A program made the translations under genes and the position numbers. A stretch of DNA of 64,000 nt from Halotia branconii CENA392 (GTDB taxonomy: Bacteria; Cyanobacteriota; Cyanobacteriia; Cyanobacteriales; Nostocaceae): contig NZ_CP124543.1 in the NCBI RefSeq assembly GCF_029953635.1, forward strand, positions 971,455 to 1,035,454, given 5' to 3'. This document shows, piece after piece, positions 45,397-55,434 of the stretch. The stretch's first letter is position 1. The number at the start of each line of letters is the position of its first letter. The notes below the pieces were generated by a model, which had not been told where the DNA came from, made no database searches, and was given only the letters and a program-made list of their open reading frames with translations.

Positions 45397-46227
45397 TTAG
45401 TTTAGCCTCCGGTACAGTTTCTCACCCTGAGCTATTTCTTCGTAATGGTTTTCACAGGGAGTAAATCTGATTGATTCTTGTCTTCCTAAACCTAAGATAC
45501 CAAATGTGCATAGACTGTTATAAAACAGCGTGTGTACTCGCTTTTGCAGTGTCGGATTGAAGTAGATGAGGACATTACGACAAAGGATGACATTAAACTC
45601 ATTAAAAGAACTATCACTTGCCAGATTATGCTGGGCGAAGATCACATTGTCTCTCAAAGATGCTCGAAAAATGGCGTTGTCATAAGCTGCGGTGTAATAT
45701 TCTGAAAAAGACTTTTGCCCACCTGCTCTCAGGTAAAGCTGAGTATATTCTTGCATTAATTTCAAAGAAAAAATGCCATTTTTGGCATTTTGTAATACCC
45801 TTTCGTTAGTGTCGGTGGCATAGATTCGACAACGGTGGTAAAGTTTTTCTTCTTGGAGTAATATTGCCATTGAGTAGACTTCTTCCCCCGTTGAGCAGCC
45901 AGCGTGCCAGATGCGAATAAAAGGATAAGTTCGCAATAAGGGAATTACCTGCTGTCTAAAAGCAATGTAGAAACTGGGGTCACGAAACATTGATGTTACA
46001 TTTACGGTTAAATTTAACAAAAACCGATCTAGACAGGGGCGATGATGCAGCAGTCGCTCTTGTAATGCAGAAATATTGGTTAACCCCTCCAAACGCACAA
46101 AGCTGTGAATGCGACGTTTAAGTGAAGAAAGAGCATAATTGCGAAAGTCATAACCGTAATACTGGTAAACCCCTTCCAAGAGCAACTGTATTTCGATGTC
46201 CTCCAAGCTGGATTTAGGCAGATCCAT
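45397..46227 (-). CDS. cheR: CheR-type methyltransferase
   Basis: The 276-residue protein has the CheR N-terminal helical domain (YGYDFRNYALSSLKRRIHSF) and the SAM-binding domain with IWHAGCSTGEEVYSMAI, YATDTNERVL and VILCRNVLIYFNP. It methylates glutamates of a receptor-like protein using SAM. Its stop directly abuts the cheB start. The cluster cheR-cheB-hybrid kinase resembles the non-chemotaxis signalling modules of filamentous cyanobacteria. Confidence 0.9.
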   Translation of the reverse strand: MDLPKSSLEDIEIQLLLEGVYQYYGYDFRNYALSSLKRRIHSFVRLEGLTNISALQERLLHHRPCLDRFLLNLTVNVTSMFRDPSFYIAFRQQVIPLLRTYPFIRIWHAGCSTGEEVYSMAILLQEEKLYHRCRIYATDTNERVLQNAKNGIFSLKLMQEYTQLYLRAGGQKSFSEYYTAAYDNAIFRASLRDNVIFAQHNLASDSSFNEFNVILCRNVLIYFNPTLQKRVHTLFYNSLCTFGILGLGRQESIRFTPCENHYEEIAQGEKLYRRLN

Positions 46228-46498
46228 AGTCTAAATTGTGGGAGAGATGCTGAGATCATTATGGACTTTAGGAGGCTTAGATCCGCGGCTTTTCCAAAAA
46301 GTCGGGAATCTGCAAAGCAAATCGCTACAAGGTCAATGCATAAGTCCTAAATTTACTTTATTGCTTTATCCCAACGATAATTCTTGACATCGACCTACTT
46401 AATTGGTATGTTTAAGAATTAAAATTCTACTGTCAATACCCTCATAGATATTAAACGGTACTTTGCAATATTTATCAGTACGGGAGAAAGTCCGTAAA

Positions 46499-49069
46499 CT
46501 AGTACTGAATATTTTTCAGGCGATCGCACGCCATCACCATTGCATCAATCATCTTAGGTAAGTCTTCTAAACTAGAATCTAAGTCAATTTTGATCGCATG
46601 ATCTTTAATTTCATCATCTGGATTTGGTAAAGTTTTTCGATATAGTTCCAAATGTTTAAAAATATCAGCAATAATGGGTTTAGCTTGTTGGAGGCTAGCA
46701 TAAATAAAACCCAAAGGATTGTTCATTTCGTGAGCTACCCCTGCAACTAAATTACCTAATGCAGACATTTTCTCACTTTGGACAACTTGTAATTGAGCTT
46801 GTTGTAAATTTTGTAAGGTTTGTTCTAATTCTTGAGATTTCTGCTTGAGTGCGGCTTCCGATTGGCGAATCAATTCTTCTGCTTGTTTGCGGACTGTAAT
46901 ATCTTGAAATGTACCAAGAATCCCAATGACGTTTCCTGATGCATCTAGTAATGGTGCTTTATTAGTTTCTAACCAAGCTTGTTTACCATCAGCTTGTAAT
47001 TGCGGTTCGATAATTCCAATTTCTGGAATTTTAGAATCCATTATGCGGCGATCGCATTCTCGAAAGAAATCAGCTTCTTCTTTTTTCCAGGCTAAATCGT
47101 AGTCGATTTTACCTTTGATTTGTTCAGTGGAATCAAGCCCCGCAATTTCTGCAAATAATTGGTTGCAACCTAAATAAATGGAATTGAAATCTTTCCAAAA
47201 TACAAATTGAGGGATTGTATTAAGAACTAGTTGAAGCAGTTGTTGAGATTCTTGTAACTGAATTTGGGTTTGATGTTGATCGGTGACATCCATTAAAACA
47301 CCATTTAATATAATTGAGCCATCGGGTTGCATTTCGGGTTGAGAAACTGCCTTTACCCATTTGACAACACCTGATGTTGTAATAATGCGCCATTCGTGTT
47401 GAAAGGGAGTTAAAGTTTGAATTGAATGTTGCACTTCTTTGTGGATACTAGGGCGATCATCGGGATGTTCCATTGAGCCGAAGTTCTTCTTCCCGTTCAT
47501 GAAATCTTGGGCTGATACTTCATACAAATCAATGCAACCGGAACTGACGTAAACAACAGACATAGTACCATCTGCTGCTATCTGATATTGGTAAATCATG
47601 CCGGGAAGATTATCGGCAAACTTCTGAAACCTAGCTTTAGTAGCTTGCAATTCCGCAAGGGATATTTCCAACTTCTGGGCATAAGTTTGGGACTCTTGAT
47701 AGAGGCGAGCATTCTCTAGAGAAATGGCAGCTTGAGTACAAATAAAATTGATTATTAATAGGTGATCGCTAGTAAACACTCTACTGGTTGAGCGATTTTC
47801 TAAATATAAAATGCTAACTAATTGCCCTTGGTTAAGCATTGGCAAACACAACATACTTTGAGGTTGATGTTGGTGAAAATAATCGTCATTTATGAGCAGA
47901 TTAGTTTTTGAATCGTCAATAATTACAACTTCCAGAATATTTTTAACATACTGAATTAATTTAACAGGAATTTGATCAGATTTTTCGATTTCTTCTGAAT
48001 AAAGTTGTACATTTTCAGATGTAGCAATCACTCGAATTTGCCATTGCTCGTTATTATTTGGCATGAGCAACACGCAACGATTAGCTCCTGAATTTTGTAA
48101 AATAATTTTAGTTAATTTTTTCAGAAGTTCATCGAGTTGGATAGTACCTGCAATTATTTGGGAGGACTTGAGAATAGCCGCAAAATCCAAGGCATTCTCA
48201 AAACTTGCGACATTACTAGTTTCTTGGAGTTGATTTAAACAATTTTCTAAATCAAATTTTATTCCCAATGCACTTTGATAGCGGTCTTCAGCGTTTTTCG
48301 CCATCAATTTGCTAACAACATCTGAAAGTACAGATGGAATTTGTGGGTTAACTTTGTGTACCAAGGGTGCTGTTTTGGCAATATGACAATGCACCAACTC
48401 CATCGAATCATGTGATTGAAAGGGTAACTCTCCTGTAAGTAATTCGTAGAAAGTTACACCTAAAGAATAAAAATCAGTGCGGTAGTCAATCCCTCGATTT
48501 ATCCTTCCTGTTTGTTCGGGAGAAATATAAGCTAGTGTCCCTTCTAATACGTTGGGATTGATTAGGGTTTGGGTTTCTCGTGGCAATAAAGATGCAATAC
48601 TAAAGTCAATTAATTTAACTTGTTTGGTTTCGGGATTAATTAAAATATTGCTAGGTTTTATATCTTTATGAATAATGCGATCGCGGTACAGTATCTCTAA
48701 GGCATTGCACAGTGCGATCGCTATTTGTAAAAACTTTTGTAAAAACACAGTATATCGTGTGTCTACAGAGGCAAAATAATCTTTTAAAGAAATCCCCCCA
48801 AAGTCCTCCATGACCAACGCATAACCATTTTGGTACGGTTCTAGGTTATAAGTTTGGATAATCAAAGGTGAGTTAAGATTTTTAGCGATAATGTACTGAT
48901 TGCGAAATTGTACCAGTTCGCTGAAACTAGGATGGGGATTTTTCAGTAGCTTAACCACTACTCTTAAAGAGTCAGTTTCTCGATACCCCCGATAAACTAA
49001 AGTTCTGGAACTATCATAAAGTTGTTCATTGAGGTGATATCCGGGAATACTGATTAAAGTGTTAGCCAT
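46499..49069 (-). CDS. Ser/Thr kinase-GAF-PAS-PAS-HisKA protein lacking its ATPase domain
   Basis: The 856-residue protein opens with a protein kinase (residues about 8-270: YRGYRETDSLRVVVKLLK, HKDIKPSNILIN, KLIDFSIAS in place of DFG). A GAF domain (about 300-460) and two PAS domains with PAC (about 470-730) follow. The end is a phospho-His helix, VAGVAHEMNNPLGFIYASLQ. Translation stops after DRLKNIQY, where homologues continue with a loop and the HATPase. The usual AAA-type NTPase between kinase and GAF is also absent. It may still act as Ser/Thr kinase and phospho-receiver. Confidence 0.85.
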   Translation of the reverse strand: MANTLISIPGYHLNEQLYDSSRTLVYRGYRETDSLRVVVKLLKNPHPSFSELVQFRNQYIIAKNLNSPLIIQTYNLEPYQNGYALVMEDFGGISLKDYFASVDTRYTVFLQKFLQIAIALCNALEILYRDRIIHKDIKPSNILINPETKQVKLIDFSIASLLPRETQTLINPNVLEGTLAYISPEQTGRINRGIDYRTDFYSLGVTFYELLTGELPFQSHDSMELVHCHIAKTAPLVHKVNPQIPSVLSDVVSKLMAKNAEDRYQSALGIKFDLENCLNQLQETSNVASFENALDFAAILKSSQIIAGTIQLDELLKKLTKIILQNSGANRCVLLMPNNNEQWQIRVIATSENVQLYSEEIEKSDQIPVKLIQYVKNILEVVIIDDSKTNLLINDDYFHQHQPQSMLCLPMLNQGQLVSILYLENRSTSRVFTSDHLLIINFICTQAAISLENARLYQESQTYAQKLEISLAELQATKARFQKFADNLPGMIYQYQIAADGTMSVVYVSSGCIDLYEVSAQDFMNGKKNFGSMEHPDDRPSIHKEVQHSIQTLTPFQHEWRIITTSGVVKWVKAVSQPEMQPDGSIILNGVLMDVTDQHQTQIQLQESQQLLQLVLNTIPQFVFWKDFNSIYLGCNQLFAEIAGLDSTEQIKGKIDYDLAWKKEEADFFRECDRRIMDSKIPEIGIIEPQLQADGKQAWLETNKAPLLDASGNVIGILGTFQDITVRKQAEELIRQSEAALKQKSQELEQTLQNLQQAQLQVVQSEKMSALGNLVAGVAHEMNNPLGFIYASLQQAKPIIADIFKHLELYRKTLPNPDDEIKDHAIKIDLDSSLEDLPKMIDAMVMACDRLKNIQY

Positions 49070-49128
49070 ACTGCTACATACTTAAGACTGCTAGATATAG
49101 TGTTCCCATATATATAAACTATTAACTC

Positions 49129-50214
49129 ATGACTAACAGACGACAATTTTTACAAGCAATAGCAGTAACTTCTAGTTTGTCTTTAGCTGGATGCGGCTGG
49201 AGACTGGCTGATGTTAAGGCTAGTGCCAATAATTCCGGTAACAATGACCGACTAGATATTTATACTTGGACGCAGTACGCCGACCAAAAATTATTGCAAA
49301 CTTTTAGTACCCAAACGGGTATGAAAGTGCTTGTAGATGTATACGATTCTAACGAAGTAATGCTAGCTAAACTGTTAGCTGGAGGTGGAGGTACTTATAG
49401 CCTGATTTATCCATCTGATTATATGGTGCAGAAGATGGTAGATAAAAATTTGTTAATAGAAATAAATCACGATCGCTTAATTGGTTTAGATAATTTATTT
49501 GCCGAATTTCAAAACCCTAGTTACGACTCTCACAACCGCTACAGTATTCCTTTTAATTGGGGAACTACAGGTTTAATTTATAATTCTGAAGTCTTGAAGA
49601 ACGCACCAGAAGATTGGGACTATCTTTGGCAAAATCAAGCAATACTTAATAAGCGGATGACATTGCTTAATGATGTTCGTGAAGTGATGGGTGCAGTCTT
49701 ACGGATGTTGGGTTACTCCTATAACTCCAGAAATGAAAAAGAAGTGAAACAGGCTTATGAAAAATTAACAGAAATTAAACCAGCGATCGCAGCATTTGAC
49801 ACTGATGCTTGGCAAAATCAAATTTTGGCAGGAGATTTATTATTAGCAATGTGCTATTCAGCAGATGCAATTCGAGTTAGTAAAGAAAACCCCAAACTCA
49901 AATATGTAATTCCTCGTAGTGGTTCTTCGCTATGGACAGACACAATTGTCATTCCTAAAACAGCCCCTAACTTGCCTGGAGCCTATGCCTGGATTAACTT
50001 TATTTTACAGCCAGAAGTAGCTGCTATGATTAGTCAACGGATGAGTGTTTCCATACCTAATAGTGCGGGATTTGAACAATTACCCAAGAAAATTAAAAAT
50101 AATGTTAATTTATTTCCTCCAATTTCGCTGCTAGAAAAATGTGAACGTCTTGCTCCTCTGGGAGATTTTGAAGAAGTTTATGAGCGTTATTGGACTCAAT
50201 TAACTAGTAGTTAA
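49129..50214 (+). CDS. potD: Spermidine/putrescine ABC transporter substrate-binding protein
   Basis: The 361-residue protein carries a Tat-like twin arginine (TNRRQFLQA) plus a lipobox LAGC with Cys22, so it is probably a Tat-exported lipoprotein. The mature part matches PotD/PotF: LDIYTWTQYADQKLLQTFS, VYDSNEVMLAKLLAGGG, LIYPSDYMVQKMV, IPFNWGTTGLIYNSE and the C-terminal AYAWINFILQPEVAAMI. It binds polyamines outside the membrane. It is 24 bases upstream of potB. Confidence 0.9.
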   Translation: MTNRRQFLQAIAVTSSLSLAGCGWRLADVKASANNSGNNDRLDIYTWTQYADQKLLQTFSTQTGMKVLVDVYDSNEVMLAKLLAGGGGTYSLIYPSDYMVQKMVDKNLLIEINHDRLIGLDNLFAEFQNPSYDSHNRYSIPFNWGTTGLIYNSEVLKNAPEDWDYLWQNQAILNKRMTLLNDVREVMGAVLRMLGYSYNSRNEKEVKQAYEKLTEIKPAIAAFDTDAWQNQILAGDLLLAMCYSADAIRVSKENPKLKYVIPRSGSSLWTDTIVIPKTAPNLPGAYAWINFILQPEVAAMISQRMSVSIPNSAGFEQLPKKIKNNVNLFPPISLLEKCERLAPLGDFEEVYERYWTQLTSS

Positions 50215-50238
50215 AATAATTAATTATCAATTCAGCTT

Positions 50239-51153
50239 GTGTCTACAAAAAATCATTCTTCTCAACTTAATTCTCCAGGCGATATTGCCCAAATAGAAAA
50301 ACTGTATCGTCCGCGGTTAAACTTACAACCATTGATATTGCTTGCACCTTCTGGTATTTGGTTGTTACTTTTATTAGTACTACCAGCGTTAATCATTTTA
50401 GAATTGAGTTTAGTACCAGATATTAGACCAGGAGATTTAGTAAATCCGAGTGGATTTAGTAACTATATTCGGATACTTGACCCACTTTATTTACAAGTAA
50501 TTTTCCGATCATTATGGTTGGCGATCGCGACAACAGTAATTTGTTTAATTTTGGGCTTTCCTGTGGCATATTGGATTGCTGTAATAGCACCAAAACGTTG
50601 GCAAAATTTATTACTATTAGGGTTTATTTTACCTCTGTGGACTTCCTCTTTACTGCGTTCTTATGCTTGGATTACTATTCTGCGTCCTACGGGATTATTA
50701 AATAGTATATTAACAAGTTTAGGTTTACCAGCTTTAGAATTGTTAAATCGGACTCCAGCCGTATTAATTGGGATGAGTTACAGCTTATTACCCTATATGG
50801 TGATAATTTTATATGCCTCTTTAGAAAAGTTAGACAAGCGGTTACTAGAAGCAGCAGCCGATTTAGGTGCAAATCCTGTCCAAACTTTTTGTCAAGTGAC
50901 TATACCCGAAGTTTTGCCAGGAATCGCTGCTGGTTCCATCCTAGTTTTTATTACAGGTTTAGGAGATTTCGTTGACCCAGAATTACTCGGTGGTGCTTCG
51001 AGTATGACAGCAGCGCGGTTAGTTTATAATCAGTTTTTAGGAGTTACCCAAAACTGGGGATTTGGTTCAGCTTTGAGTATGACATTAATTTTAGCTGTGA
51101 GTATTGCGATCGCTTTTTTGATTAAATTTGGTGAAGCTACACCCAAACGCTAA
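50239..51153 (+). CDS. potB: Polyamine ABC transporter permease, PotB type
   Basis: The 304-residue protein has about six membrane helices. The conserved cytoplasmic EAA loop (LLEAAADLGANPVQTFCQVT and IPEVLPGI) contacts the ATPase. GTG start at 50239, 24 bases after the potD stop. The family pair of PotB (the heterodimer partner PotC) and the ATPase PotA are not in this window. After it come 270 bases of AT-rich DNA and the leuS gene on the other strand, so the operon ends here. Confidence 0.9.
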   Translation: MSTKNHSSQLNSPGDIAQIEKLYRPRLNLQPLILLAPSGIWLLLLLVLPALIILELSLVPDIRPGDLVNPSGFSNYIRILDPLYLQVIFRSLWLAIATTVICLILGFPVAYWIAVIAPKRWQNLLLLGFILPLWTSSLLRSYAWITILRPTGLLNSILTSLGLPALELLNRTPAVLIGMSYSLLPYMVIILYASLEKLDKRLLEAAADLGANPVQTFCQVTIPEVLPGIAAGSILVFITGLGDFVDPELLGGASSMTAARLVYNQFLGVTQNWGFGSALSMTLILAVSIAIAFLIKFGEATPKR

Positions 51154-51299
51154 ACTTTTGATCACTCACTTTTAAGCTCATCTCACCAAATTTCTTCTAG
51201 TATATAAGCGCGAATTTATATGACCTTGACTTAATACAATACCCTACTTACGATGTCCAAATAATTTTTTCATTTGGTCAAGCTTTGCTTATGCCCACA

Positions 51300-51316
51300 G
51301 TGCGGCATTGCCGCAC
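51300..51316. terminator. GC-rich hairpin after potB
   Basis: GTGCGGC and GCCGCAC (loop ATT) form a 7-bp GC stem about 150 bases after the potB stop. The tail is weak (GTTGTTTAAAAA), so the terminator role is uncertain. Confidence 0.35.
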
Positions 51317-51426
51317 CGTTGTTTAAAAATATTAACCTCCCCTACTATTTTTTATTTTCTTTAATGCGAATTAGAGGGCTTTACCCCTGATTCGCCAGCT
51401 GTATCCTTCTAAGGCACAAGATGAGC

Positions 51427-54057
51427 TTAAACAACTACAAAATTCACTAACTTACCAGGAACCACAATCACCTTCTTAATTTCTTTACCCTCGATATAAC
51501 GCTGAGTAACTTCTAATTCACGGGCATACTTCTCCAACTGGGCTTTATCAGCTTGTGCTGGCACTTGCAAGTCAGCCCGCTTTTTGCCATTAATCTGAAC
51601 CACCAAAATAATTTCGTCAGCTACCAAAGCACCAGGGTCAAAAGACGGCCAAGTTTGAGTGTGAACAGAGTTACTATTACCCAATAAATGCCACAACTCA
51701 TCAGCAATGTGTGGTGCAAAGGGAGCCAGCATTACCACCAAAGTCTGAATGCCTTCTGCATAAATTGGCGAAGTTTGACAGTTAGCATCAGTTAAGGCGT
51801 TACTCAACTTCATCAATTCTGAAACAGCCGTATTAAATTGATATTCATCCTCTAAGTCTTCTGTTACTGCTTTGATAGCAGTGTGAATCGACAACCTTAA
51901 TTCCTTTTCTGGCTTACTTAAATCATTAAGTTGCGCTTTTTTACGGCATACTCCAGCAGCAGCATAATCACTCACCAAGCGCCATACCCGATTTAAAAAG
52001 CGAAACTGACCTTCGACATCGGCTTCATCCCATTCCAAATCCTTTTCTGGCGGCGCTTTAAATAAAATAAACATCCGCGCTGTGTCCACACCATATTTGG
52101 CAATTACATCTTCTGGCGCTACACCATTACCTTTGGATTTCGACATGGTAGCATACAGGCGTTGCAATGGTTCACCTGTTTGGGGGTCACGAGGATCGCT
52201 TGCATTGACATGACTAGAGGGAATCCACTTATCTTTACCTCCCTTATTGGGATTTAGGTAAGTTAAACCCTGCACCATTCCTTGAGTTAACAAACGTTGA
52301 AATGGTTCGTCAAAATTCAGCAAGCCTCTATCTCGTAATACTTTGGTAAAGAACCGCGAATACAATAAATGTAAAATCGCGTGTTCAATTCCACCCACAT
52401 ACTGATCAACTGGCATCCAGTCATTAGTTTTACTGGAATCAAAAACCTGCTGTTCATTATTAGCATCAGGAAACCGCAAGAAATACCACGAGGAATCAAT
52501 AAAGGTGTCCATCGTATCGGTTTCTCGCTTAGCTGGTGTCCTACAAGTTGGACAAGGCACATTTACCCAACTTTCCATCTGAGTCAATGGTGAACCGCCG
52601 CGTCCAGTAAATTCTACTTCTTCCGGTAACTGTACTGGCAAATCTTCATCAGGAACAGGCACTATCCCACAACTAGGACAATGAATTACTGGTATGGGCG
52701 CGCCCCAATAGCGTTGCCTAGAAATTAACCAATCCCGCAAGCGATATTGTATCTTTTCTTTACCAAAACCTTGTTCTTGAGCATATTTAACAATCGCTGC
52801 TTTAGCCTCCCCAGAAGCCATGCCAGTAAATGATCCAGAATTGATTAAAATTCCTGGTTCGGTGTATGCCTCGTTATACTTTACTAGGACAAGTTGTGTA
52901 ACTTCATCTGTATCTGATGTATCTGATGTTGGAGTTAAGTCAAAATCTACATCATCGGGCGCAGCAATCACAAACTCAACTAGCAAGTCATAAGCTTGAG
53001 CAAACTTAAAGTCCCGCACATCATGGGCTGGTACACCCATCACCGCCCCAGTACCATATTCATACAATACATAGTCAGCAATCCAAATAGGCACTTCTTC
53101 CCCTGTAAATGGGTTAATTGCCTTACCACCTGTGGGGATGCCTCGCTTGGGTTTGTCTTCGGCAGTCCGTTCTAACTCACTTTGATGAGAAACCTCCTTA
53201 ATAAAGGTTTCTACTGCTGCTTGTTGTTCTTTGGTGGTGACGCGCTTTGTTAAAGGATGTTCTGGTGCTAGAACTACGTAACTAACCCCATAAACGGTGT
53301 CTGGACGGGTGGTATACACACCAATTTTTTCATTCATTCCCACAATAGGAAATTCTAAATATGCCCCTATCGATTTACCAATCCAGTTGGCCTGCATTAA
53401 TTTAACGCGTTCTGGCCAACCTGTTAATTTATCCAAATCGTTGAGCAATTCTTCGGCGTATTCGGTAATCTTCAAAAACCATTGGCGCAATAATTTACGC
53501 TCGACTATCGCTCCACTGCGCCAAGAACGCCCTTCATTATCAACTTGCTCGTTAGCCAGTACAGTTTGGTCAATCGGGTCCCAGTTTACCGCTGCTTCTT
53601 TTTGATAAGCTAACCCGGCTTGTAAAAATTGCAGAAAAATCCATTGTGTCCACTTGTAATAATCTGGTGAACAAGTAGCAAGTTCGTTATCCCAATCGAT
53701 GGATAAACCCAAATGCTGCAATTGCTGACGCATTTGCGCCATATTTTGATAAGTCCACTTGGCTGGCGGAACTCCTCGGTCGATGGCGGCATTTTCTGCT
53801 GGCAAACCAAAGGCATCCCAACCCATAGGATGTAGTACCCGATACCCTTGCATTCGCTTGAGGCGGGCAATCACATCAGTAATTGTGTAATTACGGACAT
53901 GACCCATGTGTAGGCTCCCAGATGGATAGGGGAACATGGATAAAGCATAGAATTTGGGCTTGTTGCTATCTTTAGGTGTCTTGTCTAAGCCGTGTTCTGC
54001 CCATGTCTTTTGCCATTTTTCCTCAATTGCTGCCGGGTTGTATCGGGAATCCACCAA
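51427..54057 (-). CDS. leuS: Leucyl-tRNA synthetase
   Basis: The 876-residue protein charges tRNA-Leu. Class I signatures are present: HMGH in [18 protein letters not shown] and KMSKS as [15 protein letters not shown]. The editing domain ([20 protein letters not shown]) and the C-terminal anticodon-binding region with [20 protein letters not shown] are intact. Length matches bacterial LeuRS. One stretch ([20 protein letters not shown]) in the editing domain carries a short Thr/Asp-rich expansion near residue 375. Monocistronic; a family 3 MITE end lies upstream. Confidence 0.97.
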   Translation of the reverse strand: MVDSRYNPAAIEEKWQKTWAEHGLDKTPKDSNKPKFYALSMFPYPSGSLHMGHVRNYTITDVIARLKRMQGYRVLHPMGWDAFGLPAENAAIDRGVPPAKWTYQNMAQMRQQLQHLGLSIDWDNELATCSPDYYKWTQWIFLQFLQAGLAYQKEAAVNWDPIDQTVLANEQVDNEGRSWRSGAIVERKLLRQWFLKITEYAEELLNDLDKLTGWPERVKLMQANWIGKSIGAYLEFPIVGMNEKIGVYTTRPDTVYGVSYVVLAPEHPLTKRVTTKEQQAAVETFIKEVSHQSELERTAEDKPKRGIPTGGKAINPFTGEEVPIWIADYVLYEYGTGAVMGVPAHDVRDFKFAQAYDLLVEFVIAAPDDVDFDLTPTSDTSDTDEVTQLVLVKYNEAYTEPGILINSGSFTGMASGEAKAAIVKYAQEQGFGKEKIQYRLRDWLISRQRYWGAPIPVIHCPSCGIVPVPDEDLPVQLPEEVEFTGRGGSPLTQMESWVNVPCPTCRTPAKRETDTMDTFIDSSWYFLRFPDANNEQQVFDSSKTNDWMPVDQYVGGIEHAILHLLYSRFFTKVLRDRGLLNFDEPFQRLLTQGMVQGLTYLNPNKGGKDKWIPSSHVNASDPRDPQTGEPLQRLYATMSKSKGNGVAPEDVIAKYGVDTARMFILFKAPPEKDLEWDEADVEGQFRFLNRVWRLVSDYAAAGVCRKKAQLNDLSKPEKELRLSIHTAIKAVTEDLEDEYQFNTAVSELMKLSNALTDANCQTSPIYAEGIQTLVVMLAPFAPHIADELWHLLGNSNSVHTQTWPSFDPGALVADEIILVVQINGKKRADLQVPAQADKAQLEKYARELEVTQRYIEGKEIKKVIVVPGKLVNFVVV

Positions 54058-54122
54058 AAATTCTCCTACTGGACTTTAAATCTTATCTGCCTACATATTG
54101 TAGATGCTAGGCAAGAGAATAT

Positions 54123-54165
54123 TATAGTAATCCTGTTTGATTTGGTGAATCACTCGTAGAGGCAG
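54123..54165 (+). repeat. Left half of MITE family 3
   Basis: TATAGTAATCCTGTTTGATT then TGGTGAATCACTCGTAGAGG matches the left end of 13430-13661, but no right end follows. Confidence 0.6.
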
Positions 54166-54188
54166 GAAACAGGGAAGAAGGAATAAAT

Positions 54189-54629
54189 TTGAATCCAAAA
54201 ATAAAATTATCTCCACAAGTGCGGGTTTTTGTTTACGGCACGCTCAAACCAAGTGAAGCTAATTATCAAAAATACTGTGCTGGCAAGGTGTTACATGCCC
54301 AAAGAGCAGTTATCAAGGGACAATTATTTAATTTGCCGTTTGGCTATCCAGCACTAACGTCTGGAGAATGCTTTGTCCACGGTTATTTACTTTCGTTTAA
54401 CGATTTAAATATTTTAGATGCCTTAGACGAACTGGAAGATTACCAACCCACTAGGCAAATGTCGGCAAACCTCTATAATCGCCAAGAAGTGGAGATTTGC
54501 GATCGCCAAGGTTTACCTCTGGGTCAAGCTTGGGTATACTTCATGACTATGGAGCGAGTTTACCAATTAAAAGGCATCCCCCAACCGGATGGCTGGTGGA
54601 GTAGTTGTGGCTCAATCCCCCCACCATAG
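54189..54629 (+). CDS. Gamma-glutamylcyclotransferase-fold protein
   Basis: The 146-residue protein begins VRVFVYGTLKPSEANYQKYC, with the YGTL substrate loop of the GGCT/AIG2 fold. GFPALTSGECFVHGYLLSF-like strands (here FGYPALTSGECFVHGYLLSF) and the acidic DALDELEDYQP, which carries the catalytic Glu, follow. It may cyclise gamma-glutamyl amines or amino acids. The start codon is TTG at 54189, so a GTG ten codons later is an alternative. Substrate unknown. Confidence 0.82.
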   Translation: MNPKIKLSPQVRVFVYGTLKPSEANYQKYCAGKVLHAQRAVIKGQLFNLPFGYPALTSGECFVHGYLLSFNDLNILDALDELEDYQPTRQMSANLYNRQEVEICDRQGLPLGQAWVYFMTMERVYQLKGIPQPDGWWSSCGSIPPP

Positions 54630-54661
54630 CTACGAATTGTAAATCAACTATCGCTTGGCGA

Positions 54662-55279
54662 TTAATTAATGTTTTGTTCAATTTCCCTAAGTTCAGACTG
54701 CTGCAAATTGACTGGCTTTTCCGGAGAGGCTACCGCTGCTTTAGGAATTTCGATTACCGGATTATTTAAAGTTACCATCAGCGGTGAAGCAGAAGATCCA
54801 GGTGTTGTCGTCACTTGTGTCGATTCTGCTTTTGGTTTTTGAGCCAGTTGCAGTGTTCTAGACTCACCACCTGGTAGCAAGCCAGATACTGCGCCGATCA
54901 CACAAGCAGCTACGGCTGCACCACCAAATAACCAAGCTAACCGAGAACGGCGATCTAAACGCGCCATTACTTGCTGGACTGTTACTTCTGGTGACTGTTG
55001 GGCTGCTGGTACTGGGAGAGTCCGCAAGCCTTGCCGTAGCTTTAACAGTCGGGCATACAAGCATTGAACTGAGGCATCGTTATCTAGCCATTCTTCTACT
55101 TGTCTGCTTTCGGCAGCTGTAACTTCACCATCAAGATAAGCACTCAATAACTCGAAGCGATCGCGCTTCATCATATCCATAGCACCCGTTGATTCATTGG
55201 TATGCTGATCCATTCCGTCTGACAAATTTCCAATAAGTTGCAAGTGGGAAGAATCGTAAAACTGAGAATCAGTAGTCAT
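54662..55279 (-). CDS. Anti-sigma factor with cytoplasmic RseA-like domain
   Basis: The 205-residue protein has an N-terminal domain reading MKRDRFELLSAYLDGEVTAA ESRQVEEWLD, the RseA/anti-ECF helical fold, followed by one membrane helix (LAWLFGGAAVAACVIGAVSG) and a short Ser/Thr/Pro-rich external tail. It would hold the ECF sigma factor encoded next to it. The order sigma then anti-sigma on the minus strand with a 155-base gap fits a regulatory pair. The true start may be the MDMMKRDRF Met codons. Confidence 0.85.
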   Translation of the reverse strand: MTTDSQFYDSSHLQLIGNLSDGMDQHTNESTGAMDMMKRDRFELLSAYLDGEVTAAESRQVEEWLDNDASVQCLYARLLKLRQGLRTLPVPAAQQSPEVTVQQVMARLDRRSRLAWLFGGAAVAACVIGAVSGLLPGGESRTLQLAQKPKAESTQVTTTPGSSASPLMVTLNNPVIEIPKAAVASPEKPVNLQQSELREIEQNIN

Positions 55280-55434
55280 CTTAACATTATTACCAATTCA
55301 TATGCGGGTAAAAGCAGCCAGCCATCCTGAGAAATTGATCAATTTTCTGACTAATGGCATAGTGTTAGACATTTCATCATCATTCTTAATCAATGCTTAA
55401 ATTCTGCCACTAGGCAGAGGAAAAGTATTGTAAG

